From: Trichodelitschia bisporula
Taxonomy: Eukaryota; Ascomycota; Dothideomycetes; Phaeotrichales; Phaeotrichaceae
Reading direction: 5' to 3'
DNA length: 64,000 nt
Assembly: GCA_010356995.1 (NCBI GenBank)
Contig: ML996695.1
Span: 133,061 to 197,060, forward strand
Part shown: positions 11,638 through 22,645 of the stretch, piece after piece
How positions within the stretch are numbered: the stretch's first letter is position 1
Layout of the letters: each line of letters opens with the position of its first letter
Notes under the pieces: generated by a model
Told to the model about the DNA's origin: nothing
Databases searched by the model: none
What the model saw: only the letters and a program-made list of their open reading frames with translations
Program-made: the position numbers and the translations under genes

Positions 11638-12790
11638 CGTGGTGAAGTCAAGGCTGGTGAGAAGTACGGGGTTGAGTTGAAGTCGGATGGACGTCGTCTC
11701 ACAGGCTCGGCCCGAAGCGGGGCACCCCAACAACGGCGACGGGCTACCCGCATGTGCACGTCCCCACCTTACAAAGCAAAAGCAACTCCCCAGCCACACC
11801 CACACGCAAGATTCGGCAGCCCGCGGCTCATCTCATCTCGCGCTGCAAGCGCAATGTCATCGTCCGCCTATCGTCCCCGCGCAGCCAATATTTGCACCCC
11901 TTTCAGTGGCTGGAAGGACGGGGGGGGATATTATTGGCTGCGAGGCGCCACGCGGTGCGCGCGTTTGTGTTCCTGCGTCCGCCACGCGGGTGGCTCGTAT
12001 TGGGAAATGAAACGGGCAGGCGAGTTGCGATTCGTACGGCGGCGCGTCCGGCGGTTGGGTTTTGGTGATGTAATGGAATGGATAGGTGATGATGGGTGGT
12101 TTTTTGGGGTAGATTGCGTCGGTTGGGACGGGGGGGGGATATTGTGGCCGGTGAGGGTAGGGATTGAAGCCACGGCGTGTATGGGAATTTTGAGGATCTG
12201 TTGAGAAGTTTGGACTGGTTGGGAGGGTGAGATGAAGGTTCGCTGACGTCGTTGGGGGACTGAGAAAGTTATTTCGAGGGTGTCAGGCGTACAGCTATTT
12301 GGACGTAGGCAGATGACGATACTCACCTCCAGTGTGAGATTACCCTTGTGTTCGAGTTGGGAATCACGAGTCCCATGATCCCGGATTGCGGATGGCTCTC
12401 CGCGCGGAATGCCCAATCTGTGTAAAGTGCACCTACTATCGGAATGCAACCGATCAGCAACCTAAATCCAACGTCAAGAACAGCAAAAGCAAGGTAAGAA
12501 AAAGCAGGTGCTCATGCCAACATCATATTGCGACATTAGACACTATTTACAAGCGGCCGACAAAAGTCCAGTCGCAACATCAGAAAAATTCACATCCCAT
12601 CCACGCTACATCACCCGCAAACCACAAATACCAAAAGGAGAATCAAATGTATGCCTCAATCGGCAAACCAGCATCAAAGCCAGTCACCAAAAAAACGCTT
12701 ACAAGCTAGCACAAGCTACAAATCGCCAATCCGCCGAATCCCGCGGCTAAAACCCGCGTCCAGCCAAGCCCTTCCTTTCTTCCTCAGCGC
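11638..12790. other. Intergenic between RIB7 and the GH17 gene
   Basis: RIB7 is transcribed away leftward from here and the GH17 gene ends here, so this contains the RIB7 promoter and the GH17 3' flank. Open frames on the plus strand around 11677-12204 show no family features. No RNA gene or repeat is visible. Confidence 0.55.
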
Positions 12791-14739
12791 TTAAAACGCA
12801 TCCGCGCACCCGAAGCTGCTCTCAACACCATACGACCCGCTGCCCTTCCACAAATCGTCCTGGAACGAGAAGATGACGGTGCGCTCACCAGCCTTGGCCA
12901 GGATGTCGCCAATCGCGGCCGCCTGTTGGGACTTGCCCGGCTGGGCCGCGCCGTTCGCCTGGCCGGCACTCGGCCACCCGGACTCCAGGTTGTATGCCTC
13001 CTTGCCCGGGCACAGCGCGGCGACGAGCTTCAGCTGCGAGACCACGAAGTCGCCGGCGGAGTAGGCGCTCACGCCGCTGTTGAAGAAGGGCTGGATGTTC
13101 GCGCCGATGACGTCGATGGCGCTGCATAGGGTGCCCGCGTTGGCTTGCAGGATGTTGAGCGGCTCGGTGGTGGTCACGGGGCCGGTGAAGCCGGCGGCGC
13201 TGAAGGAGGCCTTGGCTTCGAGGATGAAGTAGGAGAGCTCCGCGGCGCCGCAGTATCCGTTGAAGATGGCTTCGTTGCCGATGACGATCATGACGACGGA
13301 CCCGAAGTTGCCCCCCTTGCCCCAGGCAGCGATTTCAGCAATCTGAGGGCGCGCGCCGTTGATCCCGTCCGCCTTGATGAAGACGCCGAGGATGAGCTTC
13401 AGGCCGTACTTGACGGCCGAGCCGCCTACGTTCTGCAGCCCGGAGCAGTCGGTCGCGTACAGGCGTACGGTGGTGAAACCCTTGCTCTTGATGGTCTGGA
13501 TGTCGGCGTCGACTTCGGCGGAGGTCTTGCAGGACCCGGTGGAGGTGTACGGCGTGTAGGTGATGGCCCACTTGTTGCCGTTCGTCGTGATCTTGCCGCC
13601 GGACACAGCGGATGCGGAGGGCTTAGCGGGGGCAGAGCTGGAGGCAGCAGGCGCGCTGTAGACAGGCGCAGCAGGGGCCGAGTAGACAGGCTTAGCCGGG
13701 GCCGAGTAGACGGGCGCAGCCGGGGCGGAGAATACGGGCTTAGCCGGGGTGATGGGCGCGGCCGGGGTAGAGGGGTAGGCGGTCTCGAGCGGGCAGACGA
13801 TGACCTCGTTGACCACGGTCGCGGTGACGGTGTGCTTAGGCGCAGTGTAGACACCGGGGACATAGGTAGTGGCGTAAGGGAAGACATAGACGGTGCTCGT
13901 CACGACCGTCGTCGTCGTCGGCGCAACGGGGGTGTACACGCCGGCGGACGGGCAGACGAAGACAGTCTCCGTGAGCAGGCTGGTGACGACGTTGTCCTTG
14001 GTCGCGATCTGGACGTAGGGGACGGTGATGGTGATGGGTGCGGGGACGGAGGTGGTGAAGCCGCCGTAGAAGTTGACACCGGGAGTGAAGGTCGCGGGGC
14101 GCTTCTCGATCACGGTGATGGTGCGGTTCACGGTCACGGTTGTGGCCTCGAAGACGTACGCGCCGGGCGTCGGGCAGACGGTGACCATGGGCGTAGGCAC
14201 GGGCGAGGCCGGCGTCACGTAGCTGGCGCTGGATGTGACGGGCTTGACGGGCGCCAGCGGGATGGACTTGGACAGCGGCTTGCTGAAGACGGGCTTGGCC
14301 GGGAGGGTCTCTGGAGGGGAGGTCAGATCGGCAACATTGATATAGAGTTGAGACATCCGATGGGATGTTTCACCACCGAAGAAGAAAGAAAAAACGGCGA
14401 TCAATTGCCAAGAGGGAACTTACCGCCAGGGTAGACAGTCACGGTGACCGTGGTCGCGTAACACGCATTGTGGATGGGGTGCGCGGGCCTGGAGAAGCTC
14501 TTGGATGCGGAGGTGGAGCTTGAGACGGAGCTTGATGGCTTCAGCGGGCGGACGGGGTACGAGATGCTGGAGCTGGCGGAGCTAGACGGCTTCACGGAGT
14601 AGGCGTAAGCCGAGCTGGAGGAGCTCTTCACAGCGGAGACGCTGGACGAGCCCCAGTAACCGTAGTCGTAGTCGCGCTTCTCGAGGGCGGCGGCGCCGCC
14701 GACGATAGAGCCCGCAAGGGCAATGATACCAGCCTTCAT
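12791..14739 (-). CDS. Secreted GH17 family beta-glucanase-like protein (btgE-type, 611 aa)
   Basis: Exon 1 is 14739-14424 and exon 2 is 14310-12791; the 113-bp intron has GTAAGT, a CTGAC branch and CAG, and splicing rebuilds the codon GAG in frame. The N terminus is a signal peptide (MKAGIIALAGSIVGGAAAL) followed by a dibasic KR. A long Ser/Thr/Pro-rich region follows, with Cys-containing TVTVTVYPG-like segments and an 8-residue repeat around PVYSAPA (about residues 296-334). The C-terminal half is a GH17 domain: the IGNE motif holds the acid/base Glu452 and NLESGWPSAG the nucleophile Glu548. GH17 proteins of this layout act in the cell wall on beta-1,3-glucan. There is no hydrophobic C-terminal tail, so a GPI anchor is unlikely; the protein is probably secreted and wall-associated. 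Confidence 0.9.
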
Positions 14740-17454
14740 ATTGACGATCCGATCGTAGATTCGTTTATAAAATTAACGATTAACAGCAATAAACAATTGC
14801 GTTAAGGAGAGAGAGAATGCCCGCTGAACGAGTGAAGCGGTGGTAAAGACAGTGAGTGACGGAGTTCGTGTGAGGGAGAAGAGAGAGGAAATGAAGGCGA
14901 AGCAGGATGGCGATGGTATTTAAGAGTACAGCAGAGGCGCTTGCCCACCGCTCCCCACTCGCCCAGCGCCCCGGCGACGAGTCCGTAATCGACGAGCAGC
15001 GCCGGGAAATGAGCCATGGTGGTTTGGACGGGCGACAAGAGCACAAGGAAGCTGGCCCATGTCCAGAACACCGAAAGACGTTAGCATCAGGGGGTAGGAA
15101 GCGCGGCGCTCCGGCGCGCAGACTGCCTATCATGACCGCAAGAGTACAAGGAGCAGGCTTGCGGGCCGGGGCATACATAGCATTGGTTGCTTGCTCGACC
15201 GACGACCACGGCTTTCTCTCATCTGCCCTCACCCAAGAAACTAAAAGCGTGCCTTAAGCCCAAGCTGGACCTAAAAGGGTAGTGCAGTCTGGGGAAAGTG
15301 GCCAATCCGATAGTCGGGACAAGACTTGGAGGCGTCGAGCGCTGCGAGATGTTTAATTTCCCGTTGTTAAGCCGTTGGTGGAGGGAGCGGCACAACTGGC
15401 AGACGAAAAACGCCCCCCCTTTGCTCTCAGGCCTCTGGATGGATAGCGCAAAACGCCCCCTAGCCGACGGCGGATGCACAGGCGCCAGAGCCACAGCTGC
15501 GAGGCCATGTCGTGTTGTGGTACCTGCATGCGGCCTTGGTCAACGGTATTTTGCGTACAGAGCGACGTTATCCTAGTGGTGAGGAGGGGGGAAGATGACA
15601 TCGCCATCAGTCATGTCGCCTACGGACCACACAGCTTCACGCGCAACCGTCTAAGCGGACTGTGGCGGTGAGGATACGAGTGCAGGGTTTGGGGCGGCAA
15701 CAAGCAGTAACTGCCATGATCTCGGGCGGTTGTCATGAAGTTTGTTTGTTTGTTGTCCGCGTGCCGTGTACGGTTATTGCGACGGGCCGGGAGAGGAACT
15801 GAGTCAATCCCATGCTGTCCCGAGTAGGAAATGGTTGACACGGTCGGCGAGGAACAAGCAATCGATCGACATGGCTAAAAGATGACAAAATTAGTATGGG
15901 GAAGTAGAGCAAATGAAAACTGTGTTTGGGCGATGATCGTCGCTGGGGACAAGATCATGTCTCCACACCTCATCTAATATCCGCGAGCTTCACCATCATG
16001 GTATCTTTCGATCTGAACCTTTCTCCTCAGCTTTCGCGTTCTTGATGCTTGTGCCAGTCCCATGTGTTGACAATCGTGAGTTGTGAGTGATGGAAACGCT
16101 GCCTTTCCAACTTCGCATTTCCATCTTCTTATGTACATTTCCCCCTTGCGCCTTCCTCGTCCATCACGACTTCCTCCTCTCAAAGTAGCCGTCAAGCCAT
16201 ACAATGAGCATGCCACTCGTTCGTCGAAGCCGAGTTTCTATCTCATCATCGGACCTACGTCTGTTGATTAGCTCGACGATGAGGAAACAGGCATGCCGCT
16301 AAAGCGACAGTGCTGACAACGGCTGAAATAAGGACAACGCTTTGACGTTTAGTTGAGATCCCGCTGTTGCGGAGTGCAGCATCGCGAACGGACCATGAAG
16401 CGCGCTACAGTCCGCAATACGGGTCCGGTGCTATCTCCAAAGATCATATCGATGGAGGCATGATTGATGACTATCAACAAAGCACAACATCTCACCACCA
16501 CTGGCGATGACAACCAACGTTATTGGAGCCGTTGACCATTCAAACTAACCAGAGACAGACCGCGGTCACTCTGAACCATACTCAGATATGGAAGTCTACA
16601 GTAGAGCACTGATGAAGCAAGCTGACGAATCAAGCTGCCATATCAAAAGACACAGAATGCATGTTGATGGACATTCGCCATGCGGAAGATTGCCATGCTG
16701 ACAACAACCATGCGGACGTAGCACTGCTCCACCACTCAACAGCATGCCGTCGGCCACATGGCGAAGACACACATCCCAAAGGCTTGACAAGCGAATACGG
16801 CCCGGCATCAAACCCACAACCTGTCACTTGCTGAAGTGCTCAAATTTCGCACGAGAAAGCAGTTATCCAGCCGTGAAGGCAGCTGAACAAAGGCGGCTGA
16901 GCGGCTGAGCAGAGTCCTGCCGCAAGGCTCACAAGAGCCCTTCCAATCCCCAGTGTTGAGCCTACAAGGAACCATGTACGGATGTACTGTAGCTAAATGG
17001 TTCTCCAAACCGAACCATCTTCAAACATCGTGAACCTCTTCCGGATCTCTGCCTGATCAAAAGCAACACCACCACCCCGCACCGCCACTCACGCCGAACA
17101 GGCCCGGTCCGCAAAAACGCCCCCCCACTGCAAGCATCGTTGCGCCTCCAAAGTCAAAAAAGGGGGCGCAAACATCCCATGCCGACATCTCTCCCATGCC
17201 CGTGCGCGCCGAATTTCCCACAGCCCCACTGTGGCTTTCCCCTTCGCATCCCACGCCCATCCCGCACAATTAGCGACATAACTTAAATCGCCTCCTCCGT
17301 TCCCCACGCCCTTGAAAGGAAGCGCTTCAAGCGGTAAGAGCGCTTTGAAGGAACGACACGGCAAAGTAGGAGTCGGATGTACAACGTGAAATGTGTCAAG
17401 CGGCCCAACACCGCCTATTACTGCTATCTATCCAGTGTATATCCTATATGCCGT
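14740..17454. other. 2.7-kb intergenic stretch upstream of the GH17 gene
   Basis: This holds the GH17 promoter (an AT-rich TTTATAAA lies at 14764-14771, very close to the start codon) and the ATG14 3' flank. The part from about 15850 to 17000 is less GC-rich than the surroundings. No open frame here has recognisable similarity, and no terminal repeats or transposase remnants were seen. Confidence 0.5.
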
Positions 17455-19074
17455 CTATGTACGCTCCGCCTCTCCCTCCCCATTCCGATTCCTCACCTTC
17501 GTCCACCCGCTCCCGCCCTCCCTCGGGCCGTCGGCCCCCTGCCCCTCTCCCGACACCCCCCCACCGGCCGCCGCCGAACTCCCCCCCTCCTTCACGGCGG
17601 GCACCACCTTCGCCCAGGTGCGCGGATTCGTCGCCACGGGCCACCTCCTCGCCCCCCCCACAATAACCGGCTCTTCGAACCCCCCCCCCGCGCCGTCCCA
17701 CTCCTCCTCCTCGAGCACCTCCCACTCCGTCTTCTGCATCTCGGCGATGAGGTGAGATTTGACCTGGGCCATGAGGCGGGCGGGGAGGGCGAGGCGCCAG
17801 TTGCGCGTCGCGTCGGCGGTGCCCGCGTAGAAGGAGTGCGTGGTCGCGTGGGAGAACTGGCCGAAGAGGTTCGGGAGCGGCGTCGGCGCAGGAGCAGGGG
17901 AATCGCGGCCGCGGCGCGGCTCGGGCTCGGCGAGGAGGAGGTGGTATAGATTGCGGCCGAGGGGACACACGTCGGACCAAGATGTGAAGCCCGGCATGCC
18001 CTGAGATTTACACAGCCAGGCTATGTTCCAGGCGAGGAGGGAGACGCCCTCGACGAAGATGGAGAAGGCAGCTGGGTCATCCTTTGCCAGTTTGGCGAGG
18101 TCGGCGTGGAGGAAGAGGGTGCGGGGGCGGGGGGGGGGGGGGGGGCGGTGGTCGAGGAGGCGCGAGGTGGAGGGGCTGTTGGCTGAGGATTGGTTGGAGG
18201 TTAGGCCGGGGAAGGGGACGGGGATGAAGAGGTAGGAGGAGGAGGGGGCGAAGATTGTTGGTAAAGGGTGGTCGCGGTGGGGGAGGGTGATTTCGGCGGG
18301 GAGGCGGAGGCCTAGGTATGTTGATATGCGGACGGTGAGGTAGGCGATTTGGGTCAGGGACGCTGTGAGCTCTTCCGGTTTGGCGACTGTCGCGGGTTAG
18401 CTGATGCCCTGGAAAGTCTCACTCGGGATGTACGTACGGTGTAGTCTCCGCAGATCGAATATACTCAACTTGTTGCCGATATAATATTTATCCTCAATAA
18501 GGCCGCCTGGTATAGTAGCCTTCGCCCGCGTTAATCCAGCTAGTCGTGCTGCAGCGCCGCACAGTGAAATGCGTCCACGGACAATTTCTTGATGATTAAT
18601 TTCCCACCTCCGTTCCGCACGCCGAATGCTCGACTGCACCGTTTCCAACTCTTTAGCGGACCGAGACTCCAGCTCGTACGTCGCAGAATCCGCATCCGAC
18701 CTCCGTTGCGCGAGCCCCTTCTTCTTCGCCGCCATATCCTTCGCATGCTCGGCCATCTCGCGGCGCAGTTCCTTGGCCTTGTCCGCGATGGCGACTATCC
18801 GCTCGTCGAGAGCGATAATAGCAGACCGCGTCTTCTCCAACTCAAACGCTCGTCCACATTCATGCAGGTCTATAATGGCGCCTTTGACAGACGCATTCTC
18901 GCGCGGTGCAATCGCACCGCTTGCCACGGCCTCAATCGGCCGGCTCAGGGATTCTTTGTCCAGCAGCACCGTGGCCAGCTCGACGCGGAGCGGGTATATA
19001 GCCGTGCGGGCGCAGGTGGGGCAGTGGAAGGAGAGGCCACCCCCGGGAGGGTGGGCGCAGATGTCGCATTCCAT
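17455..19074 (-). CDS. ATG14: Autophagy-specific PI3-kinase subunit Atg14 (522 aa)
   Basis: Exon 1 is 19074-18438 and exon 2 is 18386-17455; the intron has GTACGT, GCTAAC and CAG. Atg14 directs the Vps34-Vps15-Vps30 lipid kinase complex to the phagophore assembly site. The N terminus has the family cysteine pairs (C3, C6, C18, C21: MECDICAHPP then FHCPTCARTAIYPLR), followed by a long coiled-coil (about residues 75-175). The C-terminal part has LPHRDHPLPTIFAPSSSY, LFLHADLAKLAKDDPAAFSI and VEGVSLLAWNIAWLC, all typical of fungal Atg14. A 17-base C run (sense strand) inside exon 2 encodes a proline stretch after LLDH; counted as given it keeps the frame. The start ATG is the one giving the cysteine motif; longer upstream frame lacks family features. 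Confidence 0.88.
18129..18145 (-). repeat. 17-base homopolymer inside ATG14 coding exon
   Basis: A G17 run on the plus strand is C17 in the ATG14 message and codes for prolines. As read, the frame continues correctly into LFLHADLAKL. Such a run is prone to length errors in sequencing and to slippage. Confidence 0.85.
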
Positions 19075-19712
19075 GGCCGCGAAGGTGCAGCGGCCCTGGG
19101 ACGGATTCGGGAGTGACGCAATGGGGGTGAGAGGAGCGGTATCGGGTAGGCGGTGCGGGTGCGGGCGAGGAGTCCACTTGCGGTGGAGTCGAGTCGTTCT
19201 CTGGCGGGCGATGCGGCGGCGCACTGGGACATGGTGGAGGCGATACCCAAGCTCGTTGGGAGAGTTACTGTTCCATGTGCGCGAGCTCAGCCGGGTGAAT
19301 TGCGGGGTGTAGTATGAATATCTAGCGTAGCCTGGGGTGGCGGGTCGGTAATCAGCCGCTATCAGCAGCGGGGAGCGAGGCCAAAACTGCACGGAAGAAG
19401 GTGCGATGCGTGTGTGTGCAGGAGGCACAGATGAAGGTACCGGGAGCCTGTTCCTGTGGGTATTTGTTCTGGTCGGCAAGGCAGACGCCTGCTTGGTCAG
19501 TCTGCAGTGGTCACTCAGCGAGTTCCGGGCGGAGCTGGAGACACCTGCATTCCGGGGTCGGCGACTGCATGCGAACACCGGGCACATGACTTCGCGTTGT
19601 GACTATCCACTCGTCACGTCACCCATCATCTTCAAACCCGCGCCGGCGTCATACCTTTACGCGTGACGGTCCGGATAATCTGACTACGCGGCTTTGCTCT
19701 ACAGCTGCAGCC
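19075..19712. promoter_or_regulatory. Divergent promoter between ATG14 and the small coiled-coil gene
   Basis: The two genes start 638 bp apart and are transcribed away from each other, so this stretch must hold both promoters. No specific factor site is claimed. Open frames here are extensions of ATG14 shadows. Confidence 0.5.
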
Positions 19713-20220
19713 ATGCTTCCTCCGAAAGCCGCTGGCCAGAGCGCAGCGCAAGAAAACGACGACACCAAAGACCCCAGAGCGCCCATTTCAGCGTATGATT
19801 GGGAGGATGTTCAGCAGCGGGTGGAGAACGACCTGAAGAAGCGGCTCCAGGAGCAAGAAAATGTCAACAAGGAGCTAGAGGAGCTCATGGCGGTACGAGC
19901 CATCATGGTTTTGGGTGGCTCTCAGTCTCATATTTGGACAGTACTACATGCTTTGGATGAAGACCATCTCCGAGCATGAGACTGAGCGCACTCATAAGCG
20001 GTCAGTCATCAGCCATGAGTTGTGCTGCTTACTTGTAACTGACTCCCCATATCAGTATCCGAACCCGCATGCATCACATTCAAAGCTCTGAGAAGGCACT
20101 TGAGCAAAAGAGAGAACATTGTACGCCACCCCCGCCTTCGGTACTGCCCGCTAACCTAGCGCAGACACACGGGTCATCAACGCATTTGAGAGTGCGTTAC
20201 AACTCGTCAATGGTCAGTGA
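19713..20220 (+). CDS. Small coiled-coil protein of unknown function (119 aa, four exons)
   Basis: Exons are 19713-19892, 19942-20000, 20056-20120 and 20165-20220; introns of 49, 55 and 44 bp keep the frame, the last with CTAAC. The predicted protein reads through YDWEDVQQRVENDLKKRLQ, then YYMLWMKTISEHETERTHKR, RMHHIQSSEKALEQKREHY and RVINAFESALQLVNGQ, ending at a TGA right after the last exon. It is almost entirely alpha-helical and charged, consistent with a coiled coil. I do not know its function. The three junctions give uninterrupted heptad-like sequence, which supports the model. Intron 1 lacks a strong branch site. A further splice at the GTCAGT overlapping the stop cannot be excluded. 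Confidence 0.65.
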
Positions 20221-20584
20221 GACGATGATGACGAGGCTTGTCTTCAGCTTCTCGCCCATTAAGAGCTACGGCTCCGGTGTTGTGTTTTGCAAATCCCCAT
20301 CCGATGCGGTGCGTAATGCTTTAGGCGGACTGCTAAGCGCTTGTGAGAGCTCGACAACGGAGTTTTGCGGACCACAACGGGGTCAAATAGTTGTACGGCG
20401 AGCATTCACATAAAATGAAACCCTTTAGGCACTTGTTCTGTCAGCCACGAAATATGCCGGTCTATAAATTGCTCCTATATAATGCAATGTAAGACCTTTC
20501 ATTCATTATGAGGCCGGTGACGCCATCCACACCAAGCTCCAACGGTATCAGATGCTAAAACACACGCATTCAAATCTATAGTCT
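20221..20584. other. Convergent 3' flanks
   Basis: Lies between the 3' ends of the coiled-coil gene and the thioredoxin reductase gene. Nothing coding or structured was recognised. Confidence 0.5.
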
Positions 20585-21908
20585 TCACAGCAGGGGGTTC
20601 TGACGGTACTCCGGGGCGTCGTCATTCTTGGGCTTCACGGCGTCGCCATTCTCCAGGGGGTTCTCCGACCCTTCTTGGTCGGCCAACCACTTCTCTGCCT
20701 CCAGCGCTGCGACACAGCCAGAGCCTACGTGTGATGTTAGTCCACTTGACTCTTCATAAAAGATTGGTTGCACATACCAGCGCTAGTGATAGCCTGCCTG
20801 TACCGTTTATCCTGCACGTCACCCGCAGCGAACACGCCCTCGACACTGGTCAGGCCGCGGCCCGGCTCGGTGATGAGATAGCCATCCTCGTCCATGGCAA
20901 GCTGGCCCTTGAAGAGCTGTGTGGCAGGGTCGTGGCCAACGGCATAGAACAGACCACGCGCGTCCAGAACCTCCTCCTGTCCAGTCTGAACGTTCTTGAC
21001 CTTCAAGTGCGTCATCAATCCCCGGTCCTTCTCCTCACCCATAATCTCTGTCGCAACCGTGTTGTACCGGATCTCCACCTTGGGATGGGTTTCAAGGCGC
21101 CGGGCATTGGCGCGGCTAGCACGGAGCACGCCCCGGCGCACCAGGACCGTGACCTTCTCGGCCTTCTTCGTGAGGTAGACGGCTTCCTCGACGGCCGAGT
21201 CGCCGCCGCCGATAACGACGAGGGGCACGTTGCGGAAGATCGGGAGCGAGCCGTCGCACACGGCGCACGCGGACACGCCGTTGCCCCAGTACTTCTGCTC
21301 CCCGGGAAGATCTAACCGGCGGGCCTTTGCGCCCGTAGCTATTATGATCGCCTCAGCGGTGTGCGTCTCCTCCTCGATCACGTCGTCCTCTCCCATCGGG
21401 TGTAACCAGTACCTGAAGGGGCGCGAGGAGAGGTCGACCTTTGCTACGGTTTGGGTTATGATTTGTGTGCCACAGGCCTCGGATTGGGCGCGCATTTGGT
21501 CCTGCAATGTCGTGGTTAGCCGGGCGATTGATGCTATAGGAACTATGACACACCATGAGCACAGAGCCGTTGATCTCCTTGAAGCCGGGGAAGTTCTCGA
21601 CCTCGTCGGTGGTGGTCAACTGGCCGCCGGCGGCGATTCCGAGTGCGAGGAAGCCCTCATAGAGAACAGCTACATTATGTTAGTTGAATCTTAGGGGTTT
21701 TGACTGCATGCGCTTACGCTGAAGATCTGCGCGCGCAGCGTAGATAGCGGCGGTGTGTCCGGCGGGGCCAGACCTAAAAATACGTTAACACTCTGTCGAC
21801 GTAAAAATTGCGGGGAAGTAGCGCACCCGATAACTGCATTCGAAGTTAGCGAAGTGTTCTTGGTCACCTAGAGAATGCGATATACTTACTAACAAGTTTT
21901 GAATGCAT
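20585..21908 (-). CDS. TRR1: Thioredoxin reductase (353 aa, six exons with a 7-nt microexon)
   Basis: Exons in order of translation: 21908-21890, 21833-21827 (7 nt), 21773-21718, 21669-21554, 21501-20778 and 20724-20585. All introns are GT-AG and 48-56 bp long, and the frame is kept throughout. The enzyme is a low-molecular-weight NADPH-dependent flavoprotein that reduces thioredoxin. The FAD loop reads [15 protein letters not shown] (G9, G11, G14), with the microexon supplying I8 and parts of its neighbours. The redox site is SACAVCDG (Cys145, Cys148). The NADPH site is [12 protein letters not shown], and the C-terminal FAD motif is [16 protein letters not shown]. The last exon ends in a polar tail. 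Length matches the family. No mitochondrial targeting peptide is seen, so the product is likely cytosolic. Confidence 0.93.
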
Positions 21909-22645
21909 TCCTCTTGTGTTGCGGAAGACGGGCAACTGGAGGGAGGGGAGAGTCGAAGGTGCGGGGTTGCGCTGGCTACACGCTGCGACGGCGACGGGAA
22001 GGCTGAGAGAGGAGCGGAGGGGAAACGCGCGAGTACGACGAAAGGCGGAGGCGAACAGTTTGCCGGCTTTGTGGTAGGCTATATGTGTGGAAAATAGACA
22101 GTTTAGGGCAGTAATCTGGAGACGTGAAGTTTTGCAAGCAGGAAAGTTGTGGTGAGTCGCGGAGATGCGGAGGAGCAGGGATCCGGGCTGGGAGAGGCGT
22201 GATAGGCACAGAAGTTTTTTTTGGATTACGGAGTAGAGGGGACGGCAAGCTCGGGCATATGTAATCTGTAGCAGCGCCTGAATGGAAGCCACTAGGACGA
22301 CGTCAAGGGCGCCATGTTTTGATTTCTAAGGACGAATGGACCAGGCCGATGATAACCATGATTCCAGAGCCGTTCGTCCCTGTTATTGCCCCACATGCGG
22401 GACCTACCGAAAACTCGGCCCGAGAGTTTCTCTGCCCGCGGTGACAATAGGAAATGCCGTGACATTCATTGCCTTGCTTCCTGCTTATTTGAGCATGATT
22501 CCAGATGCATTCTCGCGTTACTGAAGTCGGAAAGCATTATTTTGGTGGTTGGTGGTCCGGTGCGTCGATGTTCAGCAAGGACATTTGACTTCGTCATCGG
22601 CCCAATATTTGTATTTACCTGCATCTAACTGTCTGACTTGGTTAT
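21909..22645. other. Thioredoxin reductase promoter and TRM82 3' flank
   Basis: Both neighbours are on the minus strand; this stretch contains the 5' side of the reductase gene and the 3' side of TRM82. Open frames are short and featureless. Confidence 0.5.

Noticed and set aside
13145-14434. A 429-codon open frame on the plus strand
   Set aside because: It is the antisense shadow of the GH17 coding region, with repetitive Gly/Arg/Asp composition and no family features.
17310-17355. Imperfect inverted repeat around AAGCGCTT
   Set aside because: The stem is short and interrupted, and no terminator, RNA gene or element end is associated with it.
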